Assembly (NCBI GenBank): GCA_949316235.1
Contig: OX438750.1
Span: 15,068,865-15,132,864 of the forward strand
Source: Oegoconia quadripuncta
Taxonomy: Eukaryota > Arthropoda > Insecta > Lepidoptera > Autostichidae
Direction: 5' to 3'
Length of the DNA: 64,000 nt
The notes beneath the pieces were generated by a model. That model saw nothing but the letters and a program-made list of their open reading frames with translations. It had not been told where the DNA came from and did no database searches. How positions within the stretch are numbered: position 1 is the first letter of the stretch; each line of letters starts with the position of its first letter. The position numbers and the translations under genes are program-made. This document shows positions 55,011-64,000 of the stretch, one piece after another.

Positions 55011-58000
55011 TAAATGGACTTCATATAGAGAAAGAATATAGAAGAGACAGAATGAAATAAGCAGCGAAAAAAAAGCCAACTGCGAAGAAACACCTTGGGT
55101 TGGTTATACGTATAAAGGAACAATAATTTCAACTGCTACTGACCAATTCGTACTTATACAAATAGCAGAAAAACCATTTAGGCCAACATCTATTTATTAA
55201 ATAAATGGTTAGGCGATACGAGCTAGCATTTAATTATTTTTTTTCCTCTGTAAAGACTCCACAGACTTTCAAATAGGTAATCAACAAAAACCTGTAGAAA
55301 TCGATCTCAATCTGAAATAAAGTAGTCGAGCTTCTTCGAAATTACAGTAATAAATAAATAATTAAAGCAACTCATCATCGTAATCGCAATTCATCAAACC
55401 CGAAAATTTGAAACAAGAACACGATTACCGAATTCGGAAACGTTGTTTTACTTCCGTTCGGCGAGCAACTGATTTCGCACATACAAGCAATAAATGATGC
55501 CAATTAAAATTATATAATTCAGCCAGCGACTCCGGGTGTGATGAACGACCAAAACAAAGTGTTTTATGAGCGGCCGACACGAACCATGTTACTAGCAGTT
55601 TCGTTCACATTCGTACGCGCCCCAATTACCACATAAAAAAACCTTTTTAAGCGAATTATTTTACTGTTTATTGTAGACATCGTTTTGTATCGAAAACAGT
55701 TATTATTGCCATTCCAGCTTAAGCGCGCATTTTACATTAGCGCCGTCTTCTTTCCGCTGTGAACGTTGCATCAACCTTTCCTTATTTAGCGTCCACCTAA
55801 CGTGTCGACATCAAATACATCTTTCTCAAGTAGCAGGTGCACGTGAGGGCTGCAGGGCTAATTGACGCGGTAGGTCTTGCGTGAGCCCTTCAATAATTGC
55901 AGGTGAATATCGCTTTTGGCGAGCACATGACAAATTGCCAACAGCGAACGCAAAGCAAGTCGGGGGGTGTCGCTAACTGGCTACAGCATACCGATTAAAG
56001 TACTGTCGTTTAATTTTTATATACTTAAATTATGTATTACCTCCGTCAATTAGTCGGCATAACCAAACGAAACAATTATTAAAACTAGCAAATAGACATT
56101 TTATTTTTAATAAATAGCAATAGCAGTAATAGTACGTATAAAACAAACCATAAGACAACTGGAGAACTTGTTAACAGCAAGATAAAGTGGTTCAACACAA
56201 CATTGACTTTGACACACTACAAATAGAAAACATTTCTATTTTACAAATAGGAAAGGAAACTAAACAGACCATTTTACAAAGGTGTTTGGCAAAATTCCAG
56301 TACCACTGATATAGTACTTTGTACGTATAGTAGGTAGGTACATGATCTGTTTGTGATTGGGCCACTGGTATATTTGTGTAATAGCCAGTCGGAATTTTAA
56401 ATATACGTATTATTCATATTTTATTATTATAAGTATTTCACTATTATATCATTCGTAATAAGATAAATGGTGCAGAAACAGAATTCTTAATTGCCAATAA
56501 TTTTATTTTAAAATCCATACCAGACGTTGACAGAATAGAATCAACCATCGCGTTTTTCAGTTTACTGTAAGGAATAAATTTTTATGTACACCCGCGACAA
56601 AAGATATCGGAGCTGCCATAGCTTTGTGTCGCCTGCTTTGACATGCAAGTCTCCTCGGGCCGCACGGCAATAGATTCGTAACCTTGCAGCCCTTCTCAAA
56701 ACCAAACAACAACAAACATTCAATGCAAACAGAAGACGCCGCACATGTTGTTTAAGACGTTAGAATCAAATAAACTATCTCTATTCCATTCCGTGTACTG
56801 TACAAGCCATAGGGCGATTAACTAACGCGTAGAAACCAAGCTGTGACATGTCTATCCCATGAGCGACTAGGTGCATTGCTCGCTTTCGGCTTCGCATATG
56901 AACGCGACTAGCATGGGATTGAGTCAAAAAGTAGGTATACGAGCTATCTTGTCGCAAATACGTGCATGCATGCGCCGCTCAAGTCGACTACAAATCTAGG
57001 GTGTAGTAAAATTGGGTTTCAACGTCCCCGTAAGCTGCTTTTTCGTGCGATAGCGTTCTTCTTCTATCATACAACTTGTTCTGTCTTCTTCTTTCTGAGG
57101 TTAGGTAAAATTTCTTAAATGGCCACCGCGACTTGCTGCCCTTATACGTACGTAAGAGGGGTTGCGCTGAAAATAAGTGCTGTCAAGTGCCATACGACAT
57201 ATTGGCAGCAAATGATCTACTTTTACCTACTTATTGGCACGCTCCTTGTATCTATGTCCTTACAACATGTCAGTGGGTCGGAGAGAGATACAAATGCCTC
57301 GACAATTGTCGAAGTATTTTCATGAAGTAGCCCACCATTAGGACACACGACTTGATAAGGGGGTTGACAGCCGCTGGATGCAAATGGCACCGGGCCGTTC
57401 TAGAGATGGGCAAAATTCTCTTTAATATCGATACGTATCGTGGGCCGGGATATCGATATACTTTGTATTGATATACTTGATATTTTTCAAGAGGTATATT
57501 CAATAAGTTTTAGAAAGGAATAAAGCCTTAAAAATTCTAATTCAAGATATCCAATTATTTAGTCTTACCTAAAATGCCGAATTAGGCCATTCCAGATGAA
57601 AATCTTTGGGAACCTATAAACATAATGTACCTAAAGACCTGATGATCTTGGTTTCAAACCAAGATGTAACGAAAATATGGGTGCGATAAAAAAAATACAG
57701 ACGAACATAGGAATCCGCCTTGTTTGAAGTCGGTTAAAAATTTATTAATGTAAATATTCTAGGAAACTGGTTTAGGACATTATTAAGGAAATTGATCAAT
57801 TCTAATATCATATCACCTAGTTAGATAGGAAGGTACATATTCGTCATGAAAAACAGTTTAAAGATAAGAATGGCATTCTGATAGGTTGAACACATAAAAT
57901 TGTTCAAAGGTATAACAACAAACTCTACCTACTTTTAATTAACAATGAAATCAAATTTTAATGGGAATTTAGGCTCCAGGTAATTGAGATTATGGTTAAT

Positions 58001-59012
58001 CAATTGAAACTTGTTCTGTACAAAGATCTCTAGCAAGGCCGACCAAGCTCAAGCATCGAGCCACGAAATGGAAAACATTTGAATTTGCCCGACAGCACAC
58101 AGCCGGCTGGCGTACGCGGCAAATCTCTTCACAGGTCACATTAAATAAAAACAATAGTTATTTCATTTACAAATTAAGTAAATTAATTAAAGTATATTGT
58201 CGTTTATTTATAATTGATAGTACAGTCTGATAAATTATTCATCTTATGATACTTGTAGGACAATTTGCTTGCCTTTCTGCCTGTATGAAAGTCCTGGCAC
58301 TGCTATTTAGCAGTAAACAATTAGGCTTAATACTTGTACTGTACAGTCTATTACCATGATACCACATTCACCTCTAAATTCTAAAAATATGCACTTACAG
58401 TTAGTAACACATGGTCGAATGGAACGTCAGATTATTTCACATATTATATTATTATTATTTATAACATTATCCTCATTGCTTAGTGCTGAAAAGGAATATG
58501 ATTGTGTAACGATGAGTAAGCTAAGTGACACTAATGCACTTGTCAAGGGTATGCATATACTTATGGTACTGACAGTACAGAATAAATCGTACATCTGATG
58601 TGTTTTCCAATAAAAATAATGCAGTCTAGGGACTTGTATTTTAATTTTTCTATTAAGTTTAAGTATTAGTCTAAAAGATTAGACGGAAATGTTTATAGTA
58701 TGTTGACAACAACCCGATTGCTGTGAGAGTACGGCAATAATTGGTGCAGCAGGATAAATTGTATGACAAAAAATTTGTAGATAATGCAATGTAAATATCA
58801 TCACCAACAGCCTTAGATTCCCATTATTGAGGCATGGCCTGCTAACACTAATTTGAATGATTGTGCTAAACTTAACTTTTTTTTTAAGAGTTATGGAAAT
58901 TACGGTGCAATAATCCCGAAAAAATCTGCGTTTGCCACTCCAATTACTTTGCCATCCAAAAAATTGGTTTTTGGTGCTATTACTTCTCAATGTGCAGTAC
59001 GTACATGACATA
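55011..59012. other. TE-poor non-coding stretch
   Basis: At about 55830-55910, GCAGGTGCACGTGAGG joins CAGGTG and CACGTG E-boxes, and a second CAGGTG lies at about 55900. Near 57427, CGATACGTATCG is a 12-bp palindrome beside ATATCGATAT. About 57600-57740 ends in TTGAAGTCGGTTAAAA, a common repeat end. Frames at 57119-57325, 58356-58598 and 58679-59011 have no support. Possible Clic intron. Confidence 0.4.
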
Positions 59013-59344
59013 GGCCCGTATTAATAAACCAATCTCAATACAAGTCTTGAGGCTGTATCACCCGAGATGCGTCTTAAGAAGTTGACGCTATCTCAAGCTC
59101 CGTGCTAATTTATAAACCAATCTTGAGGTATACTCAGCTGAGATGCCTTCTCAAGTATTCGCCTGAGCGGCGAATGAATGATAGTCCTGAGTTTCGTTTA
59201 TTAATACGCACACCTCTCAAGTGAGTACTGCTTGAGTATGCACATGCTTTTCAGGTCTCAAGTTAGGTTTATTAATCAACACGTTTACTTGTGACCGAGC
59301 ACAAAACTGTTGTCAATCTTGAGAATGGTTTATTAATACAGGCC
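59013..59344 (-). mobile_element. 331-bp MITE, copy 2
   Basis: Starts GGCCCGTATTAATAAACCAA and its right end reversed reads GGCCTGTATTAATAAACCAT. It aligns end to end with 8318-8648 in reverse orientation, including GAATGAATGATAGTC, TTCAGGTCTCAAGTTAGG and AGTACTGCTTGAGTATGC. Flank TA at the left, TT at the right. Confidence 0.85.
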
Positions 59345-60121
59345 TTAGTGTGCCATGAATTATATTTGAAATAGGTACAATCACTAAATTGTAGTAAGTG
59401 GGTAGAATGACGTAAAACATGAATGTTGTCTCATGAATTTTAGTTTAAATTGGTACTCATAATCCATCAAAGACATTACATATTATTGTAGGTACCGATT
59501 TATTCTAAGCTTCTGTATCGACAGGAAGATGAAGTTTAGTTTACGAGCTGGATTATTTTTATAGATAAATTTTTACACCTACGCGAAAAGACCACATCGG
59601 GGCATTTGCAAAAGGGCTACAAAAAACATATTTATAAAAGTGAAAGAAGTTTGTTCTGAAAACTTTATAGAGAAAAGTTGTAGTCATCGCTAGAAACCAT
59701 CCCCAAAGTCCGAAGTAGCAACAGGATATTTTATTTTCACCGCTAAACTGTGTGCCAGAGATAAATTAATTTAACATAATACCTAAAATAGAACACGCGC
59801 CAAATGCACCAGACAAACAAAACAAAGTTGAAACTGGCCTACATAACGCGCATTATAAGTGCACTAGGTAATAATATACTTTCATGCATTGCTTACGAAG
59901 CCGTGCGCGATACGATACTGGGATTCACTCACTTCACAACGGGTATCGAATTATCCGCATTTGAAGTCAAACATAAGGCAATTGTTGAAAATTTACTCTA
60001 TGATATGATTTATATTGCCAACTCCTCAAGATCTTCGCAAAATCAGCGAAGGCCGAGCTACGCGTGCAGTCGACGACGACGTAACATTAATCTTGCAACA
60101 CGTGTAAAAACTAATGGATAC
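59345..60121 (-). other. Start of Clic intron 1 (non-coding)
   Basis: Begins, on the minus strand, with the donor GTATCCATTAG directly after exon 1. No acceptor followed by a Clic-like second exon was found. A 132-codon plus-strand frame at 59804-60202 runs antisense through the exon and is a chance frame. Confidence 0.5.
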
Positions 60122-60190
60122 CTTTATAATCAGCTCGATCTCTGGCACGTCACCGTTCGCTGTTCCATTTTCTGCAATTTCATCCGACAT
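60122..60190 (-). CDS. Clic: Clic, first coding exon (chloride intracellular channel / EXC-4 family)
   Basis: 23 codons starting MSDEIAENG and ending NGDVPEIELIIK, followed at once by a GT donor (GTATCC). The stretch GDVPEIELIIK is the recognisable N-terminus of insect Clic, where the next exon begins the thioredoxin-like fold with the CLFCQEYF motif. CLIC proteins are glutathione-transferase-fold proteins that exist in soluble and membrane-associated forms; the usual insect length is about 260 residues, so about 90% of the protein lies in exons not seen here. I searched the minus strand to the left for the CQEYFMDLY motif and found nothing convincing, so exon 2 is beyond the window or missed. 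The start ATG follows AAAGTTCACT on the minus strand. Divergent neighbour: Syf2. Confidence 0.8.
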
Positions 60191-60320
60191 AGTGAACTTT
60201 AAAAACACTGAATTTTATGAGAAAAATACTTTTAGAACACACAATCGAACACAACCGCCACTGATTCAAAACAATGAAGGACTGACTGACTTCACTTCGA
60301 TCAGTCAGTTTTCTCGGCTC
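60191..60320 (-). promoter_or_regulatory. Clic 5' leader and probable transcription start region
   Basis: On the minus strand, several arthropod initiator cores occur 20-110 bp before the ATG: TCAGTCAGTCC (about 60263-60285), ATCAGTGG (about 60262) and TTCAGTGTT (about 60210). No TATA box was seen at the expected distance. ACTGACTGATCGAAGTGAAG with GTCAGTCAGT forms a short stem. Confidence 0.4.
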
Positions 60321-61448
60321 GTTTACTTTCTCTGACTAACTTCAAAGATGTGATTCGGTGTGTTTTCTTTTCTGTTCTGTGGTTTTGACGCGACTGCAAC
60401 AGCCATATTTTTTCTGTAAGTTAGATAGAGATGGTGTAAAAATCACTTTTTTTATAGGCGTTTTTACACGGCTTTGGATACAAGTAAAAGACAACCGCAG
60501 ATCGGCAAAGGTGTTGCCAAGTTTGGCCATATCAAGTCGCCAAAAATCGTCGCTTAAAAGTAATAGTTGGACTATGTAATCGGGTAGATGGAAGAAAGGC
60601 TATTAACAAGAAATTGGGCTGTCGATCGATTATTTCGGTGTTACAAAAAGAAATATTTTATATAATGAAAAATGTGGCTGAGACTGTTCCGTGGCTGAGG
60701 GCTCAATTCCCTTTGCCTATCCAAAACTTTACAAGAAAGAAAGAAGTTGTGATGTGTCTGACAAGGGTTTAGTTAGGCTATCTCAAATAGTTTTGGGTGT
60801 TTAAGCTACTTCGCAATATAATAACGCACAAGGGTGACACCAATAAATCAATCGGTAATTTTGGCCATTTGAAGCACTCCTGACATTTCCACTGTTTCCT
60901 AGAAACAGCAATTATGAAAAAAAAAATGTGAACGTAGTGGTTTGAGAGAATGAAGTTATTTAATGTTTCAAAAGCTGTTTTTGTTTTGATATTTTTTTTT
61001 GTCTACTTTGGCGAGTGCAATTTGCAAACATGGGAAATTATTATTAGAAGAAATAAAGTGTAGTTTTATTGTTGACATTAAAGCGTTTACATATATTTGT
61101 CTATTTGTTTCGTGTTCTGTTGGCGTTCATCGTAATTCAATTATTACCAGGGGTAATTATTGTATTCATTGGGCCATAAACTTCAAACTTGAGGGTACTC
61201 GTGAGAATAATAAATTATATTTAATATAATATGAAAAATATACGCTGTTATATTTGTGCGTCTTTTATAAAAACTAAGGCGATTTCATACCACTTCATTC
61301 GAAGCTTTTGGCGACTTCGACCAACCCAGATCTGGCAACGCCAATTTCGTTAAAGCTCAAAAGAACTAGTATCCAGAGCCATAATCCCTATTAAAAACTA
61401 TTGCGTGACACGGCACGCAACAGACTAAAAAAAGTCAGCGAAGATATT
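60321..61448. other. Clic-Syf2 intergenic region
   Basis: Non-coding. At 60672-60740, GTGGCTGAGACTGTTCCGTG and CAATTCCCTTTGCCTATCCA resemble a LINE 3' end, and the CCCTTTGCCT core is also near the end of the insertion at 61464-61864. Upstream of the insertion site is AAAAAAAGTCAGCGAAG. Confidence 0.45.
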
Positions 61449-61879
61449 TTAGATTTGTTGTGGGGCTTTTTGGCGGGAACTCGGCGAGTGAAGTAGCATT
61501 TTTCTTTATAAGTCTTATAATTTGTGCATTCTAACTTTTGAAGCTTAATAATGGCAGAATATTGTGCAGCAAACGTTAGTAATAGTGTACAAGTGAAGGG
61601 AAGTGTAAATTAAAGTGCGTAACGGAGCTTTCGGGTTCCCACAAGAAGCCGCCAAAATCTTTTGTAAAGCATTCTGCCACTTTACTGAAGAATGACTTGA
61701 CCGTGACTAGACTCTGTATACGCCAAGTATACGACGAACTACTTGTTTTGACTGAGACTGACTTATAAACTGAAGAAATAAGATAAATAAGACATGGCTG
61801 TTATGGGCTAGATCCCTTTGCCTTCTCCTAGAGGAGAAAATAAAACTAAAAAAAAAAAAAAAAATTAGATTTGTTGTGG
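61449..61879 (+). mobile_element. Retroposed sequence with poly(A) and 15-bp target-site duplication
   Basis: TTAGATTTGTTGTGG is at 61449-61463 and, exact, at 61865-61879. Between them is a 401-bp insert that ends in AAAATAAAACT and a 17-base A-run. This is the hallmark of target-primed reverse transcription. The insert starts GGCTTTTTGGCGGGAACTCG and holds a 20-codon frame from the ATG at about 61550 (MAEYCAANVSNSV...). Near the end comes GGGCTAGATCCCTTTGCCTT. It has no tRNA-like head, so it is either a processed transcript or an internally deleted LINE. It lies 86 bp upstream of the Syf2 start. Confidence 0.88.
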
Positions 61880-61964
61880 TATTTTCTTTCTACCGTGACG
61901 TGATTCATTCTGATAAATGTGACTGTCTCTGGACAGTCGGTGCTGCTTTTATTTATTTACCAAA
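61880..61964 (+). promoter_or_regulatory. Syf2 5' leader / proximal promoter
   Basis: TCATTC at about 61905-61910 fits the arthropod initiator TCAKTY and would give a leader of about 58 bases. CCGTGACGTGATTC just before it contains a CRE-like TGACGTGA. If transcription starts here, the retroposed insert is promoter DNA rather than leader. The context before the start is ACCAAAATGAG. Confidence 0.4.
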
Positions 61965-62675
61965 ATGAGTGCATCGGATTTACACGCGTCATCGTCAGCC
62001 ACAAAAGAGCTGACCTTTGCCGAAAAACAGGCAGAACGCATGAAAAGGCTACGCACATTGCACTCTGCGAGAAACGAGGCTCGCACTCATAATTACCAGG
62101 AAGTCGTGGCAGAAGAAGCTCGAAACAAGCTGCCATCGAATTATGAAGCTAAACGTCGTCAAGCTGAATGGTTGTTGGACGATCAGAAGAAACGAGAGGA
62201 GACGGAAAAAGATGGTAAAGACTACGATAGAGTTAAACTTCTCAACATATCTGCAGTGGAAGCTGAAAGACTGGAACGCAAGAGAAAGAAAAAGAATCCA
62301 GACCAAGGTTTTTCTACATATGAACAGGCTACAGTGAGGCAATACAATAGACTTGTTAAGAATATGCCATCAGCCGATATGGAACAGTATGAAAAGCAAA
62401 AGGATAAATATGGGGATGCGTTCTATGGCGGACCTAATGTTATAATTCACGGTATGCATGACGATAGAAAGGAAGCTGTAGATAAAATGGTTAATGATTT
62501 GGAAGGACAGATTGCTAAGCGAGCAAAATACTCACGCAGACGCATTCATAATGATGATGCTGATATTGATTACATTAATGAGAGAAATGCCAAGTTCAAT
62601 AAGAAACTAGAAAGATTCTATGGAGAACACACAGCTGAGATCAAACAGAATTTAGAACGTGGTACAGCCATCTGA
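61965..62675 (+). CDS. Syf2: Syf2 pre-mRNA splicing factor, complete single exon
   Basis: 236 residues, matching the 220-245 usual for animal SYF2. The protein is a component of the Prp19/NineTeen complex in the nucleus and helps the spliceosome through its catalytic steps. Recognisable parts: the N-terminal charged helix AEKQAERMKRLRTLHSARNE (about residues 19-40), NKLPSNYEAKRRQAEWLL (about 55-72), then the SYF2 core from about 80 with YDRVKLLNISAVEAERLERK, GFSTYEQATVRQYNRLVKNM (about 113-134), YEKQKDKYGDAFYG and the C-terminal INERNAKFNKKLERFYGEHT. Strongly charged and helical throughout. No intron interrupts it. First Met at 61965 gives the expected start MSASD. There is no sign that the upstream insertion damaged the frame. 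Confidence 0.96.
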   Translation: MSASDLHASSSATKELTFAEKQAERMKRLRTLHSARNEARTHNYQEVVAEEARNKLPSNYEAKRRQAEWLLDDQKKREETEKDGKDYDRVKLLNISAVEAERLERKRKKKNPDQGFSTYEQATVRQYNRLVKNMPSADMEQYEKQKDKYGDAFYGGPNVIIHGMHDDRKEAVDKMVNDLEGQIAKRAKYSRRRIHNDDADIDYINERNAKFNKKLERFYGEHTAEIKQNLERGTAI

Positions 62676-62819
62676 AACTGTTGTTGCATTCGCTTTGTAA
62701 ATAATATGTTATATTTAAAATTAAATTAAGTTGCATTATACGGAAGGTCAAAATGTTGTTTTTCAGTTCTGTTTATGTGTAATAAGGTAGAGAACACTAA
62801 ATACAGACCTCCACTGTTC
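62676..62819 (+). other. Syf2 3' UTR and flank
   Basis: AT-rich. No canonical AATAAA in the first 100 bp; TAAATAATATG (about 62697) and AAATTAAATTAAG (about 62720) are possible weak signals. Confidence 0.4.
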
Positions 62820-63180
62820 AATGCATTATTTTGTAGGTACACAGAGTAAATAATCAGATTTTACATTTATTAAGCTACTGCTTTTCAAAGATAATTTTCC
62901 CCTAAAAAGACCAATTAAGAAACTCGAGAGGTTGCTCTGTTTAAAAACCGGTTTTTATATTACAAAATGGCACAATAATATGTCATTATTAATTGTTAAA
63001 TCTGGCATGCGAACAAGCTGGTTACATCCATGGTTGATTATCGTCCAAATACTATGATATTTTATAATATGCTTTGCTGAAAGGAAGATTTTATACATCA
63101 AATGGGAACCTAATTAAAAAAACAGATGCATAGCCCTTTGAATAAATTACTGATTACGGATTAGCGATTATCGAAGTTAA
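62820..63180 (-). mobile_element. LINE family C, second copy, decayed
   Basis: AATGCATTATTTTGTAGGTA, TTAAGCTACTGCTTTTCAAA, GATAATTTTCCCCTAAAAAG, AAGAAACTCGAGAGGTTGCT, CTGGCATGCGAACAAGCTGG and TATGATATTTTATAATATGC align with 30380-30870 in the same orientation. The peptide SKGLCICFFN-stop-VPI is the degraded NSFKGLCIRFFNKVPV. It lies immediately downstream of Syf2. Confidence 0.7.
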
Positions 63181-63270
63181 TTATTTCATTAACGGTGCCC
63201 AGCTATGCACATAAGCTAATCAACTGTGTTAATCCATTTCCATCAAACATGGTTAAAAGCCGACCCCGAG

Positions 63271-63612
63271 TTTTTTTTTTTTTTTTTTTTTTTTTATGCA
63301 CAAGGGTTGGTACTTGACCTCAATCACAACCTGATGTTAAGTGAAGATGAGGTCGAAGGTGGAAGCGTACTGACCCGGAAACCCCAACACTTTTGGCGGA
63401 CTGGCTATCTTATCTCTGACAACCGGAACACAACAATGCTATTAAGATTGCTGTTTGGCGGCAGATTTAGATAAGATGGTGGTAGCTAGCCAGGCGGACA
63501 TTTAAAATGCCCTACCACCAACCAAACCGAGTACTTAAACACGTACCCCGCTGGGGATCGAACCCGCGACCTCCGAATCGTAAACCCAATGTTGTTTACA
63601 TTGAGCCACGAA
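63271..63612 (-). mobile_element. SINE-A, best-preserved full-length copy
   Basis: On the minus strand: box A CGTGGCTCAATGTAAAC (plus 63594-63610), box B GGTTCGATCCC (plus 63554-63564), body GTACTCGGTTTGGTTGGTGG, TAGGGCATTTTAAATGTCCG, GCTAGCTACCACCATCTTAT, GTTGTGTTCCGGTTGTCAGA, tail TTCACTTAACATCAGG and CAACCCTTGTGCATAAAA, then a poly(A) tail seen as a T-run of about 25 (63271-63295). Both pol III promoter parts are present. Reference for all other SINE-A calls in this window. Confidence 0.9.
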
Positions 63613-63654
63613 GTTTATACATAAATACAAAAAATTTGAAAATGTAGTAAGCCT

Positions 63655-63830
63655 CCGATGGACTCGAAATACAATGTCTAAAAGCTAAATATCTTCAAAA
63701 CAGCTTAACCAATTTTCATCAAACATGGCTAAGAACGTGGCCGATCGTTAAATTTTTAATATAAAAAAACTGCACTCAAATTGGACCACGTATTACTGAG
63801 ATACGTCCGGACACACACAACACACCATCA
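63655..63830 (+). repeat. Common repeat with AAAGCTAAATATCTTCAAAA
   Basis: CTAAAAGCTAAATATCTTCA, AACAGCTTAACCAATTTTCA, TCAAACATGGCTAAGAAC and GGACACACACAACACACC. First 60 bp shared with 25625-25690. A non-coding dispersed repeat; the remaining 170 bp to the window end show nothing. Confidence 0.45.
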
Positions 63831-64000
63831 AACACAACATCCGTCGATTTTCGTCGGGGCTTAAAAACAACAACAATTACTCAACAGTAAACTTTTTAGT
63901 AAGACAAGTTAATTCAGTGTCGACCTAATAGATGGCGTTAGTTGGTTTGAAACAAAACGAAAAATCCTTATCGCATGCAGGCAGTTTGCCTTTGGTAATT

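Noticed and set aside
57119..57325. 68-codon frame with a signal-peptide-like stretch
   Set aside because: A hydrophobic run (YFYLLIGTLLVSM) alone is weak evidence; a second overlapping frame exists and there is no conserved mature part.
58679..59011. 110-codon minus frame left of the MITE
   Set aside because: Cys-rich but with no recognisable domain, no splice context for Clic and no repeat match.
59804..60202. 132-codon plus frame
   Set aside because: Antisense to the Clic exon; no homology recognised.

Overview
The window looks like a gene-poor, AT-rich stretch of an insect chromosome, most probably from a moth or butterfly. Three things support this: two intronless or exon-level matches to conserved animal genes, an intact mariner element plus LINE reverse-transcriptase remains, and many dispersed repeat types (tRNA-headed SINEs, CTAGT-ended Helitron-like repeats, TTAATAAAC fold-back MITEs) that I recognise as typical of lepidopteran genomes. 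The placement as Lepidoptera is inference from repeat style. No bacterial, CRISPR, rRNA or true tRNA genes were seen.

Only two host genes can be supported, both near the right end. Syf2 (61965-62675, +) is a complete single-exon pre-mRNA splicing factor. The first coding exon of Clic, the chloride intracellular channel/EXC-4 family, lies at 60122-60190 on the minus strand and ends in a GT donor. The two genes are divergent, with about 1.8 kb between start codons. A 401-bp retroposed sequence with a poly(A) tail and a perfect 15-bp target-site duplication sits about 100 bp upstream of the Syf2 ATG. I did not find later Clic exons to the left, so the large TE-poor stretch at 51-59 kb may be Clic intron 1 or intergenic.

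The rest is mostly transposable-element material. 4.8-8.2 kb: a LINE with an uninterrupted 998-residue endonuclease/reverse-transcriptase ORF. 8.3-8.65 kb and 59.0-59.35 kb: two full-length inverted copies of a 331-bp MITE. 12.64-13.96 kb: a mariner element with an intact DD34D transposase and matching terminal repeats. 16.6 kb and 31.4-38.05 kb: five 3'-anchored fragments of one LINE family. Ten or more pieces of one tRNA-derived SINE (SINE-A) are spread from 1.4 to 63.6 kb, with two further SINE families at 27.6, 29.7, 39.5 and 47.7 kb. Several distinct fold-back elements lie at 10.5, 12.0, 15.1, 24.3, 27.2, 30.0-31.1, 39.9, 47.6 and 50.0 kb. Nested insertions can be ordered at 9.0 kb (LINE tail inside a Helitron-like repeat) and 30-31 kb (LINE inside a long-TIR element).

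I see no unmistakable new multi-gene system. The most unusual items are the interleaved inverted/direct repeat block at 38.37-38.74 kb, the nearly spacerless perfect palindrome at 32.54 kb, the modular MITE with five internal end-like motifs, and the retroposed insertion at the Syf2 promoter. Boundaries of repeats are by eye and may be off by several bases.
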